64,000 bases of DNA from Rhodococcus pseudokoreensis (lineage in GTDB: Bacteria; Actinomycetota; Actinomycetes; Mycobacteriales; Mycobacteriaceae). The position numbers were made by a program, and so were the translations under genes. The stretch is from positions 6,758,001 through 6,822,000 of the forward strand of contig NZ_CP070619.1 in assembly GCF_017068395.1 (NCBI RefSeq), read 5' to 3'. Shown here in pieces: positions 18,103-26,982 of the stretch (positions are counted from its first letter, which is position 1; every line of letters starts with the position of its first letter). Below the pieces are notes generated by a model, which saw nothing but the letters and a program-made list of their open reading frames with translations, searched no databases and had not been told where the DNA came from.

Positions 18103-18351
18103 ATGGCTACCCCACGTCGCCGCGAGCGAACCGACACCGGCGGGATCTCCGACGGATTCGTGGCACGGCGACACCAACTCGGGCTGACTCAGGCGGAGCT
18201 CGCCGACCTGGCCGGAGTGTCGAGGTCGAGTGTGCAGTCGATCGAATCGGGCCGGGGCACCGTCCAACTGGATCTCGTCGACGCCGTCGCGGACGCCATG
18301 GGATGCCGTCTGGCGCTGCTCACCCGTTCGGGAGTCGAGGTGGAGGCCTGA
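18103..18351 (+). CDS. hipB: HipB-like antitoxin (XRE helix-turn-helix)
   Basis: An 82-residue Cro/CI-type DNA-binding protein. The HTH is FVARRHQLGLTQAELADLAGVSRSSVQSIESGRGTVQLDLVDAVADAMG (about residues 18-66). It would neutralise the HipA kinase and repress the operon. ATG 18103 has an AGGAGG site seven bases upstream. Its stop shares one base with the hipA start (TGATG), the usual antitoxin-first coupled layout. Two matched palindromes upstream are likely operators. Confidence 0.88.
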   Translation: MATPRRRERTDTGGISDGFVARRHQLGLTQAELADLAGVSRSSVQSIESGRGTVQLDLVDAVADAMGCRLALLTRSGVEVEA

Positions 18352-19586
18352 TGGTCGAGAACCTCAGCGGCGTCGACCGGGCCGACGTCTACAAGGGTGA
18401 CCGCCTCGCAGGCAGTCTCGTGCGGGAGGGCGGGGACGTCGTCTTCCGCTACGACCCCGCGTACCTGCAGGACCCCGGCGCCCCGCAGGTCGCGTGGACG
18501 ATCCCCACTTCGTCGACCGACGTGCGTGCCAGCGGAGGCAGCGTCCCGCCGTTCTTCGCGGGTCTCCTCCCCGAGGGGATCCGGCTGCGGGGCGCGGTCG
18601 CGGCCACCAAGACGTCCGAGGACGATCACCTCACGATCCTGATGGCGGTCGGAGCCGACACGATCGGCGACGTGCGCGTCCTGCCCGCAGGGGTGCCGCC
18701 GCCCGAGACCGCGCCCGTGTTCGACCCCGACGCGATCGAGCGCCAGGACCTGCGGGCGCTGTTCGAGCACATGTCGGGGCACGAGGCCGTGAAGCTGGAC
18801 CCCACGTCGCTGCCCGGGGTTCAGGCGAAGGTGTCGGCCCAGATGTACTCGACACCGATCGCGACGGAGAAGGGCCCCGCCATTCTCAAACTCTCGCCAC
18901 CGCAGGGATACCCGCAGTTGGTCGAGAACGAGCACTTCTTCATGGGACTCGCCGCGCAGTGCGGGTTGCCCGTAGCCGACCACCAACTGGTGCACGACGG
19001 AAAGGGGAACGCCGGCCTGCTCGTCGCGCGCTTCGACCGTCGAGTCGATGCGTCCGGCCGTGTCGTCCGCACACCCCAGGAGGATGCGTGCCAGGTGATG
19101 GGGATGTTCCCCGCGGCCAAGTACCGGCTGAAGACAGAGAACGTGATCACCGCACTCGCTGGGGTGTGCGAGCGCGGCGGCGGATCGGCGCGCGTCGCCA
19201 CCCTGGAACTGCTTCGGCTGGTGGCCTACTCGTACGCGATCGGCAACGGCGACCTGCACGGCAAGAACTTCTCGGTGCAACTCGCCGAATCGGGTTTGTG
19301 GAGCGTCACACCCGCCTACGACCTGCTCTGCACCCAGCCGTACCTCGGGTGGCGCGACCCGATGGCCCTCGACTTCTACGGCAAAGCGAACAAACTCGAC
19401 CGCAGGCACTTCGTCGAATGCGGGGGCCGGCTCGGTGTTCCCGAACGAGCGGTCAGCAGAATGCTCGACGGCGTCCGCAAGGGCATCGGGCGTGGCATCG
19501 GGGAGATCGAGTCGATCGGCTTCACCGAAAAGGAGAACACGCTGCTGCGCACACTGATGGAACGGCGCTCGGACGAACTGGGCTGA
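18351..19586 (+). CDS. hipA: HipA-like serine/threonine kinase toxin
   Basis: A 411-residue HipA-family kinase. The N-terminal couple_hipA region is followed by the kinase core: S153-LPGVQAK (aligning with the autophosphorylated Ser150 loop of E. coli HipA), the catalytic loop GNGDLHGKN (298-306, with D301 and N306) and PAYDL with D324. All key residues are present, so it should be active. E. coli HipA phosphorylates glutamyl-tRNA synthetase and causes growth arrest and persistence; the target here is unknown. Confidence 0.9.
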   Translation: MVENLSGVDRADVYKGDRLAGSLVREGGDVVFRYDPAYLQDPGAPQVAWTIPTSSTDVRASGGSVPPFFAGLLPEGIRLRGAVAATKTSEDDHLTILMAVGADTIGDVRVLPAGVPPPETAPVFDPDAIERQDLRALFEHMSGHEAVKLDPTSLPGVQAKVSAQMYSTPIATEKGPAILKLSPPQGYPQLVENEHFFMGLAAQCGLPVADHQLVHDGKGNAGLLVARFDRRVDASGRVVRTPQEDACQVMGMFPAAKYRLKTENVITALAGVCERGGGSARVATLELLRLVAYSYAIGNGDLHGKNFSVQLAESGLWSVTPAYDLLCTQPYLGWRDPMALDFYGKANKLDRRHFVECGGRLGVPERAVSRMLDGVRKGIGRGIGEIESIGFTEKENTLLRTLMERRSDELG

Positions 19587-19592
19587 GCCGGC

Positions 19593-20219
19593 TCACCACA
19601 CCCGGAACGCGCTGTCCGAGAGCGTGAATCCGTGACCCGCCTCGCTGCGGCACGACACCCCGGCGGCCTCGTCGACGACGCACGTCAGGTCGTTCACCTG
19701 CAACACCCTTCCATACGACAGCGCGGGAGCGGCAGATCCGTCGAGGGGATAGAACCGAGGGTCGCCGGCACTGGCGAACTGGCCGGGGCGGCCGCCGGTG
19801 ACCTCGATCGCGTTGGGCGTGACCGGGGTCCCGGACGCACCGGCGCCCGGGACCTTCGGCGCCGACGCCGGCATCGGGCCGTGGCAGCCGGCGGTCGGGA
19901 GGTCGCCGCCGGTCAGGATTGCACAGTGGAACTTGGTGCTCGGCGTGGTGAAGTAGTAACTCCCCGCCGCGGTGCCGGCGAACGCCTGCGGGTCGGCCGG
20001 GGGAGGGGTGCTGGTCGTGGTTGTTGTTGTCGTGGACGGGGGTGCGCTGGTGGTGGTGGTCTTCGGCGCGGTTGTCACAGCGGGTGTGGTCGCGGAGGTG
20101 GTCGCCGGCCCCGCGACGGCGCCGGTCTCGGGGGAGCCGTCGACGGAGCGGGCGCAACCGGCCACCACAACCACTGCCGCCGCCGCGAACAGAAGTACCG
20201 CACGCACCGTGTCAGTCAT
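19593..20219 (-). CDS. Secreted lipoprotein, hypothetical
   Basis: A 208-residue predicted lipoprotein with lipobox VVAGC (C22). A Thr/Pro-rich linker (about residues 40-77, runs of TTTTT) leads to a compact domain with four Cys (FHCAIL, TAGCHG, LTCVVDE, VSCRSE) that could form two disulfides. I do not recognise the domain; similar lipoproteins are common in Rhodococcus and Nocardia. ATG 20219 lies six bases after a TAGGCT box (minus strand), predicting a leaderless mRNA. It is convergent with hipA. Confidence 0.8.
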   Translation of the reverse strand: MTDTVRAVLLFAAAAVVVVAGCARSVDGSPETGAVAGPATTSATTPAVTTAPKTTTTSAPPSTTTTTTTSTPPPADPQAFAGTAAGSYYFTTPSTKFHCAILTGGDLPTAGCHGPMPASAPKVPGAGASGTPVTPNAIEVTGGRPGQFASAGDPRFYPLDGSAAPALSYGRVLQVNDLTCVVDEAAGVSCRSEAGHGFTLSDSAFRVW

Positions 20220-20225
20220 GGGGAG

Positions 20226-20231
20226 AGCCTA
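20226..20231 (-). promoter_or_regulatory. Predicted -10 box of the lipoprotein gene (leaderless)
   Basis: TAGGCT on the minus strand, six bases before ATG 20219. Confidence 0.5.
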
Positions 20232-20314
20232 GAACCGCACCCGTCCCGAGCGGTCGCGGCGCGTCGGGCGAAATTCTGGGACAGTGGGTGGTCAGCGAAC
20301 TGCCAGGAGGTCCG

Positions 20315-21490
20315 ATGTCGGAAAGCGCCCAGTACGAGGAGCGTCGTGCCCGCATCTCCTTCCAGGTCCGCGACTGGTGTGAACGGTCTGCGATCGCGGG
20401 CACCCATGCCCCGCTGTCGGACGCCGCTGCCGTCCTGATCGCCGCCGGGCATCTCGATCCGCCTACCCGGCAGGTGCTCACCAACCGGCGTCGCGCGGGC
20501 CGCACCATTCCGTCGATCGGGGGCTTCGGAGCGCTGCGTCTGCTCACGGACGAGTACCACCAGGTCGCCCGGCGCACCGGCAGCCTGCGTCCCGGTCCGG
20601 CACAACTGCTGTTCAAGTACCGTGCCACCGAGCTCGGCCGCAAACTGCAGTCGTATCGGTCCGCGGTCGTGATGTCGCCTGCGCACTACGGCAACGGTGT
20701 CCGGGCCATGCGCCGGGATCGGCGCGAGGGCGTCCACCTGGATCTCGAACAACGTGAGGCGCTGTTCCGGGCGCTGCAGCGCACACCGGCGCCGACTGCG
20801 GGCACCGTTCTCGAACGTGCAGGCAACTATGCCCGCGGCACCGCAGCGGAACGCATCGGCCAGGCGGCAGGGAACACCCCGATGGCCGCGGTCGGAAAAC
20901 GCGTCGCCGACGCCATCGGCAAGGGCGCCGATCTCGACAACGACAGATTCGCCGACTCGTACGACACCCTCCTCTACCTGGCGGGGATGCTCTTCGACAG
21001 GATCGACGGTTCCGAGGTGTGGCACTCGGAACATTTCGCAATCCAGCGTTACCAACTCGACCTCGCCGAAGAATTGACGCAGATCGCCGTCGACACCGTC
21101 GCACTGCGCGGAATCCGAATCGAACTCGACGAAGCGCTGCGCGCCACACATTCCGACAGCGCCCGTAGGCAGATCGAGGCCCGGCAGAACGCGCTGAAAC
21201 CGGTGTGGGATCAACTGGTCGACCGCGTCGCCGCACTCGCCCGCATCGGGGACCTGCTGTCCCGGGCCGAGGTGCAACTGCGGTCCGTGCTGGCGGTCAA
21301 CCGGGCGATGAGCCTCGACAGCCGCATCGACGAACTCATCGCACGCTCCGGCGACCGCGAACTGTCGGCGGAGAACACGCACAACGTCGGCGACCAGTTC
21401 GGCGGCGTGGAGGAGTTGATGCTCACGTACCAGTCGGCCCTGCACGGAGACATCGCCGAACTCACTTCCTGGTCCGGGGGACGGGCATGA
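20315..21490 (+). CDS. Hypothetical protein, helical
   Basis: A 391-residue soluble protein that I do not recognise. It is strongly helical, with long charged stretches (EELTQIAVDTVALRGIRIELDEALRATHSDSARRQIEARQNALKPVWDQLVDRVAALARIGDLLSRAEVQL) that could form coiled coils or a bundle. It has no signal peptide, membrane span or catalytic motif. ATG 20315 follows a near-perfect AGGAGG site. It overlaps the next gene by four bases (ATGA), so the two products are made together. Confidence 0.75.
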   Translation: MSESAQYEERRARISFQVRDWCERSAIAGTHAPLSDAAAVLIAAGHLDPPTRQVLTNRRRAGRTIPSIGGFGALRLLTDEYHQVARRTGSLRPGPAQLLFKYRATELGRKLQSYRSAVVMSPAHYGNGVRAMRRDRREGVHLDLEQREALFRALQRTPAPTAGTVLERAGNYARGTAAERIGQAAGNTPMAAVGKRVADAIGKGADLDNDRFADSYDTLLYLAGMLFDRIDGSEVWHSEHFAIQRYQLDLAEELTQIAVDTVALRGIRIELDEALRATHSDSARRQIEARQNALKPVWDQLVDRVAALARIGDLLSRAEVQLRSVLAVNRAMSLDSRIDELIARSGDRELSAENTHNVGDQFGGVEELMLTYQSALHGDIAELTSWSGGRA

Positions 21491-21903
21491 CCGAATTCGC
21501 GAGGCTGGGGGACGAACCATTCGTCTCCCTGACCACTTTCCGCAGGTCCGGGGAACCCGTCTCGACGCCGGTCTGGATTGCGCGCGACGGCGACGCTCTC
21601 ATCGTCACCACTCCGGAGGAAAGCGGAAAGGTGAAGCGGCTACGCAACAACGAGAGCGTCGAACTTCGCCCGTGTTCTCGGCGGGGCAAGGTGGACGCGA
21701 GGGTCGACCCGGTTGCCGCCGTGGCCGAGATCGTCACCGACGAGTCCGCCAGTCGAAGGATGGCCGACACGATCCGAGACGAGTACGGCCTGGAATACCG
21801 GATCGTGATGTTCATCGAACGAGTCCTCGCGCGTCGGCGGAAACCGCGGGTCCTGCTGCGGATCACCCCGGCGACCGAACGGGTCATCCCCACCTCCTCA
21901 TGA
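21487..21903 (+). CDS. PPOX-class F420-dependent oxidoreductase
   Basis: A 138-residue split-barrel flavoprotein family member. The start FARLGDEPFVSLTTFRRSGEPVSTPVWIARDGDALIVTT and the stretch GKVKRLRNNESVELRPCSRRGKV match the mycobacterial Rv2061c-like PPOX group, whose members bind F420 or FMN. It probably reduces or stores cofactor for an unknown substrate. Translationally coupled to the helical hypothetical protein upstream, and its stop overlaps the end of the convergent DUF222-HNH gene by six bases. Confidence 0.8.
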   Translation: MTEFARLGDEPFVSLTTFRRSGEPVSTPVWIARDGDALIVTTPEESGKVKRLRNNESVELRPCSRRGKVDARVDPVAAVAEIVTDESASRRMADTIRDEYGLEYRIVMFIERVLARRRKPRVLLRITPATERVIPTSS

Positions 21904-23226
21904 CGCTCGGAGGTGCGCGATGAGGATGGCCTCGATTTCCGACCGTCGTGCCGCGGACGGCAGGCGCGGCGCCGCGGATCGGTAGTGATGTCCCGTTGGG
22001 GTGCCGAGGTCGAAGAGATGGGTGCGGCCGTGCCGCCTGACGGGGCGGGCGGTCCAGCCGTCGCCTTCCTTCGCGTAATTGCACGCCGCGCACAAACCGG
22101 CCCCGTTCTGGGCGGTGGTGGCACCCTTGTTGCGGCGGGAGAGGATGTGGTCGTGATGGCGGATCGGCGCATCACACCACGGTGTGCGGCACGTGCGGTC
22201 CCGCAGGTCGATCAACTTCCGCAAACTTTTCGGGAACGTCCGGGACTGCGATTCCATCGCCGTCAACGCACCCGACAACGGACACGAGTAGACGTTTCGT
22301 AAGGTCACCGCGGTATCACCATCGAGGGCATTCGCGACCAGTTGCCGGGCGATCCCGGCCGGCACCGGACCGAACCCCGCCACATCCGCCGCCTCGTTCT
22401 CGCCCGCCAACAGGGCCTCGTCGGAGATCACCAGATTCACCGCCACCGGCACCCCATCGGTGACCGAGGCCCCGGTGCCGCGGTCGAACAACAAGTCCGC
22501 CATCAGCTGGTTGCGGGTGCGGCCGCCGCTGTCCCCGGTCGCGATGAGACTGTCCGCATCACGACCCAACGTCGCCTGCAGGCACACCGCCTGTTCCATC
22601 GGCATCAGCACACTCAGATACGCCATCGAATCCGGTGCCGGACGGGTGGTCACCCGCCGCTCGGACACCGCCTTGCGGTACCGGGCCACCACCGCGGCGG
22701 CGTCGAGTTCCACCGCGAGAGCCTTCGCCTTCGCCACCAGGCCGCGGTCACCGACACCGTCGAGAACGTCCGGGTCCGAACACAACCGGTGGTCGACGAT
22801 CTTCCGATCCGCCGCCGACAGGCACGCCGTCTCCCGCACCAACAGGGTGGCGCGCCATTCGTTCAACCGGCCCGACCGCAACAACGCCAACGTGTGCGGC
22901 ATCTCGTGCACCACCGCCTGCGCGAACCCCAGATGCCGGCCACCACGATTCGGGGACTCCCTGCGCGCCAACGCGATCTGCGAGGCGATGCCGCGGTCCC
23001 ACTCCACCCGCGGCAACCGACGGGCCTTGCGGTCCTCCCGCATACAGGTGGCGACATCGTCGGTCACCACCGCCTGCACCGCACACCCCACCGACTTCAA
23101 CGACTCCACCGCGTCGATCCACTCGATCCCCAACCCGGCATCACCGCACGCCTCGACACACCGCAACCGGGTCGTGAACGCCCGCAGCTCGTCCAGGTCC
23201 GGTGCCACGACTTCTACTTCCCCCAT
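21898..23226 (-). CDS. DUF222/HNH endonuclease domain protein (13E12-like)
   Basis: A 442-residue protein with the DUF222 region over most of its length and a C-terminal HNH nuclease motif (RTCRTPWCDAPIRHHDHILS...GLCAACNYAKEG; zinc cysteines plus catalytic His). This is the actinobacterial family that includes the mycobacterial 13E12 repeat proteins. ATG 23226 is chosen because GGGGGAGG sits six bases upstream; TTG 23232 would have no spacing. An SOS-box-like palindrome lies just upstream, so the gene is probably induced by DNA damage. Confidence 0.88.
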   Translation of the reverse strand: MGEVEVVAPDLDELRAFTTRLRCVEACGDAGLGIEWIDAVESLKSVGCAVQAVVTDDVATCMREDRKARRLPRVEWDRGIASQIALARRESPNRGGRHLGFAQAVVHEMPHTLALLRSGRLNEWRATLLVRETACLSAADRKIVDHRLCSDPDVLDGVGDRGLVAKAKALAVELDAAAVVARYRKAVSERRVTTRPAPDSMAYLSVLMPMEQAVCLQATLGRDADSLIATGDSGGRTRNQLMADLLFDRGTGASVTDGVPVAVNLVISDEALLAGENEAADVAGFGPVPAGIARQLVANALDGDTAVTLRNVYSCPLSGALTAMESQSRTFPKSLRKLIDLRDRTCRTPWCDAPIRHHDHILSRRNKGATTAQNGAGLCAACNYAKEGDGWTARPVRRHGRTHLFDLGTPTGHHYRSAAPRLPSAARRSEIEAILIAHLRAS

Positions 23227-23248
23227 GACCAACCTCCCCCAAGGTCAT

Positions 23249-23264
23249 TCGAATGTATGTTCGA
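23249..23264 (-). promoter_or_regulatory. Candidate SOS (LexA) box of the DUF222-HNH gene
   Basis: TCGAATGTATGTTCGA matches the mycobacterial LexA box TCGAAC-N4-GTTCGA at 11 of 12 defined bases. It lies about 23 bases upstream of the start codon. A further half site GTTCGA is at 23278-23283. Confidence 0.65.
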
Positions 23265-23352
23265 CTCTACCAATCATGTTCGACTGGCGCAATACTCGGC
23301 GGTTTCGGTCTACGGTGATCGTGGAGAACACATCTGATGGGAGCTGACTGCG

Positions 23353-23964
23353 ATGACCGATGATGCCGTCCTGCAGCGTGCGGTTGCGAACGAGTTCTCG
23401 GACCTGGCCGATCTCCTCGACGGGATCTCGGATGAGGAATGGGACACGCCTTCGCTGTGTGAGGGCTGGCGGATTCGTGAGGTGGTCGCACATGTCACGA
23501 TGGCGGCGCGCTATTCCGAGGAGCGGTTCATGACGCGTCTGCGCGAGTGCGAGTTCGATTTCACCCGGCTGTCCAACGAGATCGCCCGTAGTGATGGCGA
23601 ATTGGCAACGTCGGATCTCGTTGCCGACCTGCGCTCGGACACCATGCGCGGGTGGACTCCGCCGGGCGGCGGTTATCACGGCGCGCTCAACCACGTGGTG
23701 ATCCACGGCCTCGACGTCACGGTGCCGTTGGGGGTACCGCGCCGCGTACCCGAGGAGACGATCCGCATCGTCCTCAACGACCTCACGGCCGGCGGTGGGC
23801 ACTCGAATTTCGGTGTAAACATCGAGGGTCGCCGGCTGCGGGCCACGGACCTCGGCTGGTCATACGGTTCGGGCGCCGAATTGTGCGGAGCGGGCGAGGA
23901 TCTCGCACTCACGATCTGTGGCCGGACACTTCCGGCCGGACGGGTCGAGGGCGACCCGTTGTAA
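23353..23964 (+). CDS. Maleylpyruvate-isomerase-family (DinB-like) protein
   Basis: A 203-residue protein of the mycothiol-dependent maleylpyruvate isomerase N-terminal/DinB fold. Visible family features are SLCEGWRIREVVAHVTMAA, with the first metal His, and HGALNHVVIHGLDVTVPLG, with the later metal ligands. Actinobacteria carry many such paralogues, which are mycothiol S-transferases or of unknown role; nothing here points to one substrate. It starts at ATG 23353 with GGGAGC upstream and is divergent from the SOS-boxed gene. Confidence 0.75.
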   Translation: MTDDAVLQRAVANEFSDLADLLDGISDEEWDTPSLCEGWRIREVVAHVTMAARYSEERFMTRLRECEFDFTRLSNEIARSDGELATSDLVADLRSDTMRGWTPPGGGYHGALNHVVIHGLDVTVPLGVPRRVPEETIRIVLNDLTAGGGHSNFGVNIEGRRLRATDLGWSYGSGAELCGAGEDLALTICGRTLPAGRVEGDPL

Positions 23965-23970
23965 TCGGTC

Positions 23971-24296
23971 TCAGCTGCCCGGAACGAAGCCCGGGTAGAC
24001 GAAGTGTCCAGGGCCTCCGCCGGGGAGCGAAGCGCCGAGCGACCCGGGGAAGTCCAGGGACAGTTTCACGAGCTTGTGGGGTTGCCCGTTCTGGTCGGCC
24101 TGCCAGCAATCGAGCAGCACCCCGTGGAATCCGGTGCAGACGATGCGGTTGGCGGTCCCGAACGGCGACGTGAGGCGGTTCGCGCTGACGAACGGATTCC
24201 AGTAGTCGAGATCGGTCGGGGTGAGGAAGTTCTGGTTGTCGAACGGCGCGAGCGGACTGGGCTCGGTGGGTATCGGCGGAAACCGGCGGGCGGCGC
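23971..24296 (-). pseudogene. Gene remnant: C-terminal part of an unknown secreted-type protein
   Basis: An open frame ends at 23971 and encodes a well-formed, clearly protein-like stretch (FPPIPTEPSPLAPFDNQNFL ... TANRIVCTGFHGVLLDCWQA ... PGHFVYPGFVPGS). No ATG, GTG or TTG lies at its beginning: the frame runs back without a usable start into the 3' end of the SDR gene, and the first internal GTG would leave only about 50 residues. Two cysteines and an aromatic-rich pattern suggest an exported protein. The simplest reading is a gene whose 5' end, with its signal peptide, was lost by deletion next to the SDR. Confidence 0.5.
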
Positions 24297-25109
24297 CTAC
24301 GTCCGCAAACCGGGGTGACGGCTGGCGAGGACGGGAACGAGGAACCTGTTCGGCGCGAGGCGCGCGAAGACGGACGCCGCCCGGTTCGCGAAACCGGGGA
24401 TGGCGACCATCTGTCCCTTGTCGAGGCCGTCGATCCCGGTCTTGGCCACGGATTCGGGACTCTCCCACATGAAGCTGGGGAGCGCGGCCTCCGCGTCCTC
24501 CTTCGCGAAACCGGCCGTCTCGCCGAATCCGGTGTCCACGGGTCCGGGGCAGAGTGCGGTCGCGGTGACCCCGGTGCCTTTCAGTTCGCCGGTCAGGCTT
24601 TCGGTGTAGGAGAGGACGAATGCCTTGCAGGCGCCGTACCCCGCCTGTCCGGGCAGCGGTTGGAACGCCCCGGTGGACGCGACGTTGAGGATCGCACCTC
24701 GACGCCGCTGCACCATGCCCGGCAGGGCGCGGCTGCACAGGTCGGCGACGGCCGTCACGTCGACCTCGATCATGTTCATCTCGGCGTCCGGATCGGACGA
24801 GGCCACCGGGCCGAGCGTGGACAGGCCGGCGTTGTTCACGAGGATGTCCAGGGTCAGTCCGAGTTCGCCGACCCGGTCGAGCAGGGTCGCCCGGGCCGAG
24901 CGGTCGGACAGGTCGGCGCCCAGCACGTGCGCCCGCCCGCCCGCGGCCCGCAGTTCGGTGGCCAGTTCCTCCAACTTCTCGGCCCGGCGGGCGACGAGCA
25001 CCACCTGGTGACCGCGGCGGCTGAGTTCACGGCTGAGGGCCGTGCCGATCCCGGACGACGCTCCGGTGACGAGCGCGGTGCGATCGGCGGCAGGAGTGGT
25101 GAGACTCAT
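24297..25109 (-). CDS. Short-chain dehydrogenase/reductase
   Basis: A 270-residue classical SDR of the DltE/YqjQ-like group. The cofactor loop is TGASSGIG (15-22), followed by VARR, which favours NADPH. The catalytic set is S145, Y158 and K162 (YGACK). The C-terminal extension GFANRAASVFARLAPNRFLVPVLAS is typical of membrane-associated members. Substrate unknown. A TAGGTT box six bases before ATG 25109 predicts a leaderless mRNA. First of three SDR genes on this strand, although separately promoted. Confidence 0.88.
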   Translation of the reverse strand: MSLTTPAADRTALVTGASSGIGTALSRELSRRGHQVVLVARRAEKLEELATELRAAGGRAHVLGADLSDRSARATLLDRVGELGLTLDILVNNAGLSTLGPVASSDPDAEMNMIEVDVTAVADLCSRALPGMVQRRRGAILNVASTGAFQPLPGQAGYGACKAFVLSYTESLTGELKGTGVTATALCPGPVDTGFGETAGFAKEDAEAALPSFMWESPESVAKTGIDGLDKGQMVAIPGFANRAASVFARLAPNRFLVPVLASRHPGLRT

Positions 25110-25115
25110 GCGTCC

Positions 25116-25121
25116 AACCTA
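25116..25121 (-). promoter_or_regulatory. Predicted -10 box of the SDR gene (leaderless)
   Basis: TAGGTT on the minus strand, six bases before ATG 25109. Confidence 0.45.
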
Positions 25122-25154
25122 CGTGCCGCCGTCGCCGGCGCAAGGGTTCACCGT

Positions 25155-25946
25155 TCAGGCGTGGGTGCCGCCGTCGATGCGGATCTCGGTTCCGGTGACG
25201 AACGCGCCGTCGTCGGAGGCGAGCATGGCGACGACTCCGGCGACCTGTTCGGGTCCGCCCATGGCCGCGCCGCCCGATTCCAGGGTGGTGGGGAGGATGG
25301 GTGACAGTTTGGCGAACAGGCCCCAATCGGCGTCGGACGGAACGTATCCGGACGTGGCGTCGGTGATTCCGGTCTTGATGCTGCCGGGGGCGACACCGAC
25401 GGCACGCAGACCCTGCTTGCCGTATTCGAGGGCCAGCGCGTGGGTGAACGACTGGATGCCGCCCTTGCTCGCGGCGTACGCGGCCATGTAGGGGTGCGCG
25501 AAGGCGGCAGAGGTGGAACTGAAGTTCACGACCACGCTGCGCTCGTTGCGCAGCAGCGCGGGCAGGCATTCGCGAACCATGAGGAAGGTGCCGGTGAGGT
25601 TGATCCCGATCACCTGATTCCACAGGTCCAAGGGCGTCTCGTGGGTGTGCGAGGCGCGGAGGATGCCCGCGGCGTTCACGAGTACGTCCAGTCCGCCCAG
25701 GTTCTCGACGCTGCGGCTCACGCCGTCGACGACGGACTTCTCGTCGCCGATGTCGATGGCGGCGGCGCTGAGGCGCCCCGCCGTGCCTGCCGCTTCGGCG
25801 AGTTCCGTGGTCCGCGCGAGGCCGTCCTCGGAGACGTCGGCTGCCACGACGGTGCCGCCTTCATCGAGCAGGCGGAGGGCGGTGGCCTGGCCGATACCCG
25901 ACGCAGCGCCGGTCACCAGGATCCGCCGGTTGTCGAATCGATTCAT
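25155..25946 (-). CDS. Short-chain dehydrogenase/reductase
   Basis: A 263-residue classical SDR. The cofactor loop is TGAASGIG (12-19), followed by AADVSEDG, where the Asp after the second strand favours NAD(H). The catalytic set is S144, Y157 and K161 (YAASK), and the structural NAAG is at 91-94. It ends in the usual GTEIRIDGGTHA. The specific alcohol or ketone is unknown. ATG 25946 has GAGGAG upstream. It lies 34 bases downstream of the next SDR and probably shares its transcript. Confidence 0.88.
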   Translation of the reverse strand: MNRFDNRRILVTGAASGIGQATALRLLDEGGTVVAADVSEDGLARTTELAEAAGTAGRLSAAAIDIGDEKSVVDGVSRSVENLGGLDVLVNAAGILRASHTHETPLDLWNQVIGINLTGTFLMVRECLPALLRNERSVVVNFSSTSAAFAHPYMAAYAASKGGIQSFTHALALEYGKQGLRAVGVAPGSIKTGITDATSGYVPSDADWGLFAKLSPILPTTLESGGAAMGGPEQVAGVVAMLASDDGAFVTGTEIRIDGGTHA

Positions 25947-25980
25947 CGTCTGTGCTCCTCGTGTGGTTCCGAATTCGATG

Positions 25981-26763
<783 letters not shown>

Positions 26764-26982
26764 TCACATCCTCGTCGTCGAAAAGTCACGTTCGCCCGGC
26801 ACCCTCGGCTGCCGACGGCCCGAGTCTGCTGTGGGCGGCCCCCGCGGGAAACGGGTTCTCCCGGTGATCGGAACAACTCGTAGCCACGGGAAACGCCGGA
26901 CCACTGTGATGTGGATTACCCGCTGACGTTCCGGACATGCCGGACGAGCGGATCTCCCCGACTGACCATCGAAAGGGTTTCC

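Noticed and set aside
21898..23226. HNH gene as a mobile intron or homing endonuclease
   Set aside because: The DUF222 architecture is a chromosomal actinobacterial family. No flanking repeats, intron structure or interrupted gene is visible.
26930..26944. TCCGG-N5-CCGGA palindrome before the secreted phosphatase gene
   Set aside because: Short GC-rich arms of this size are expected by chance here, and there is no nearby regulator gene to pair with it.
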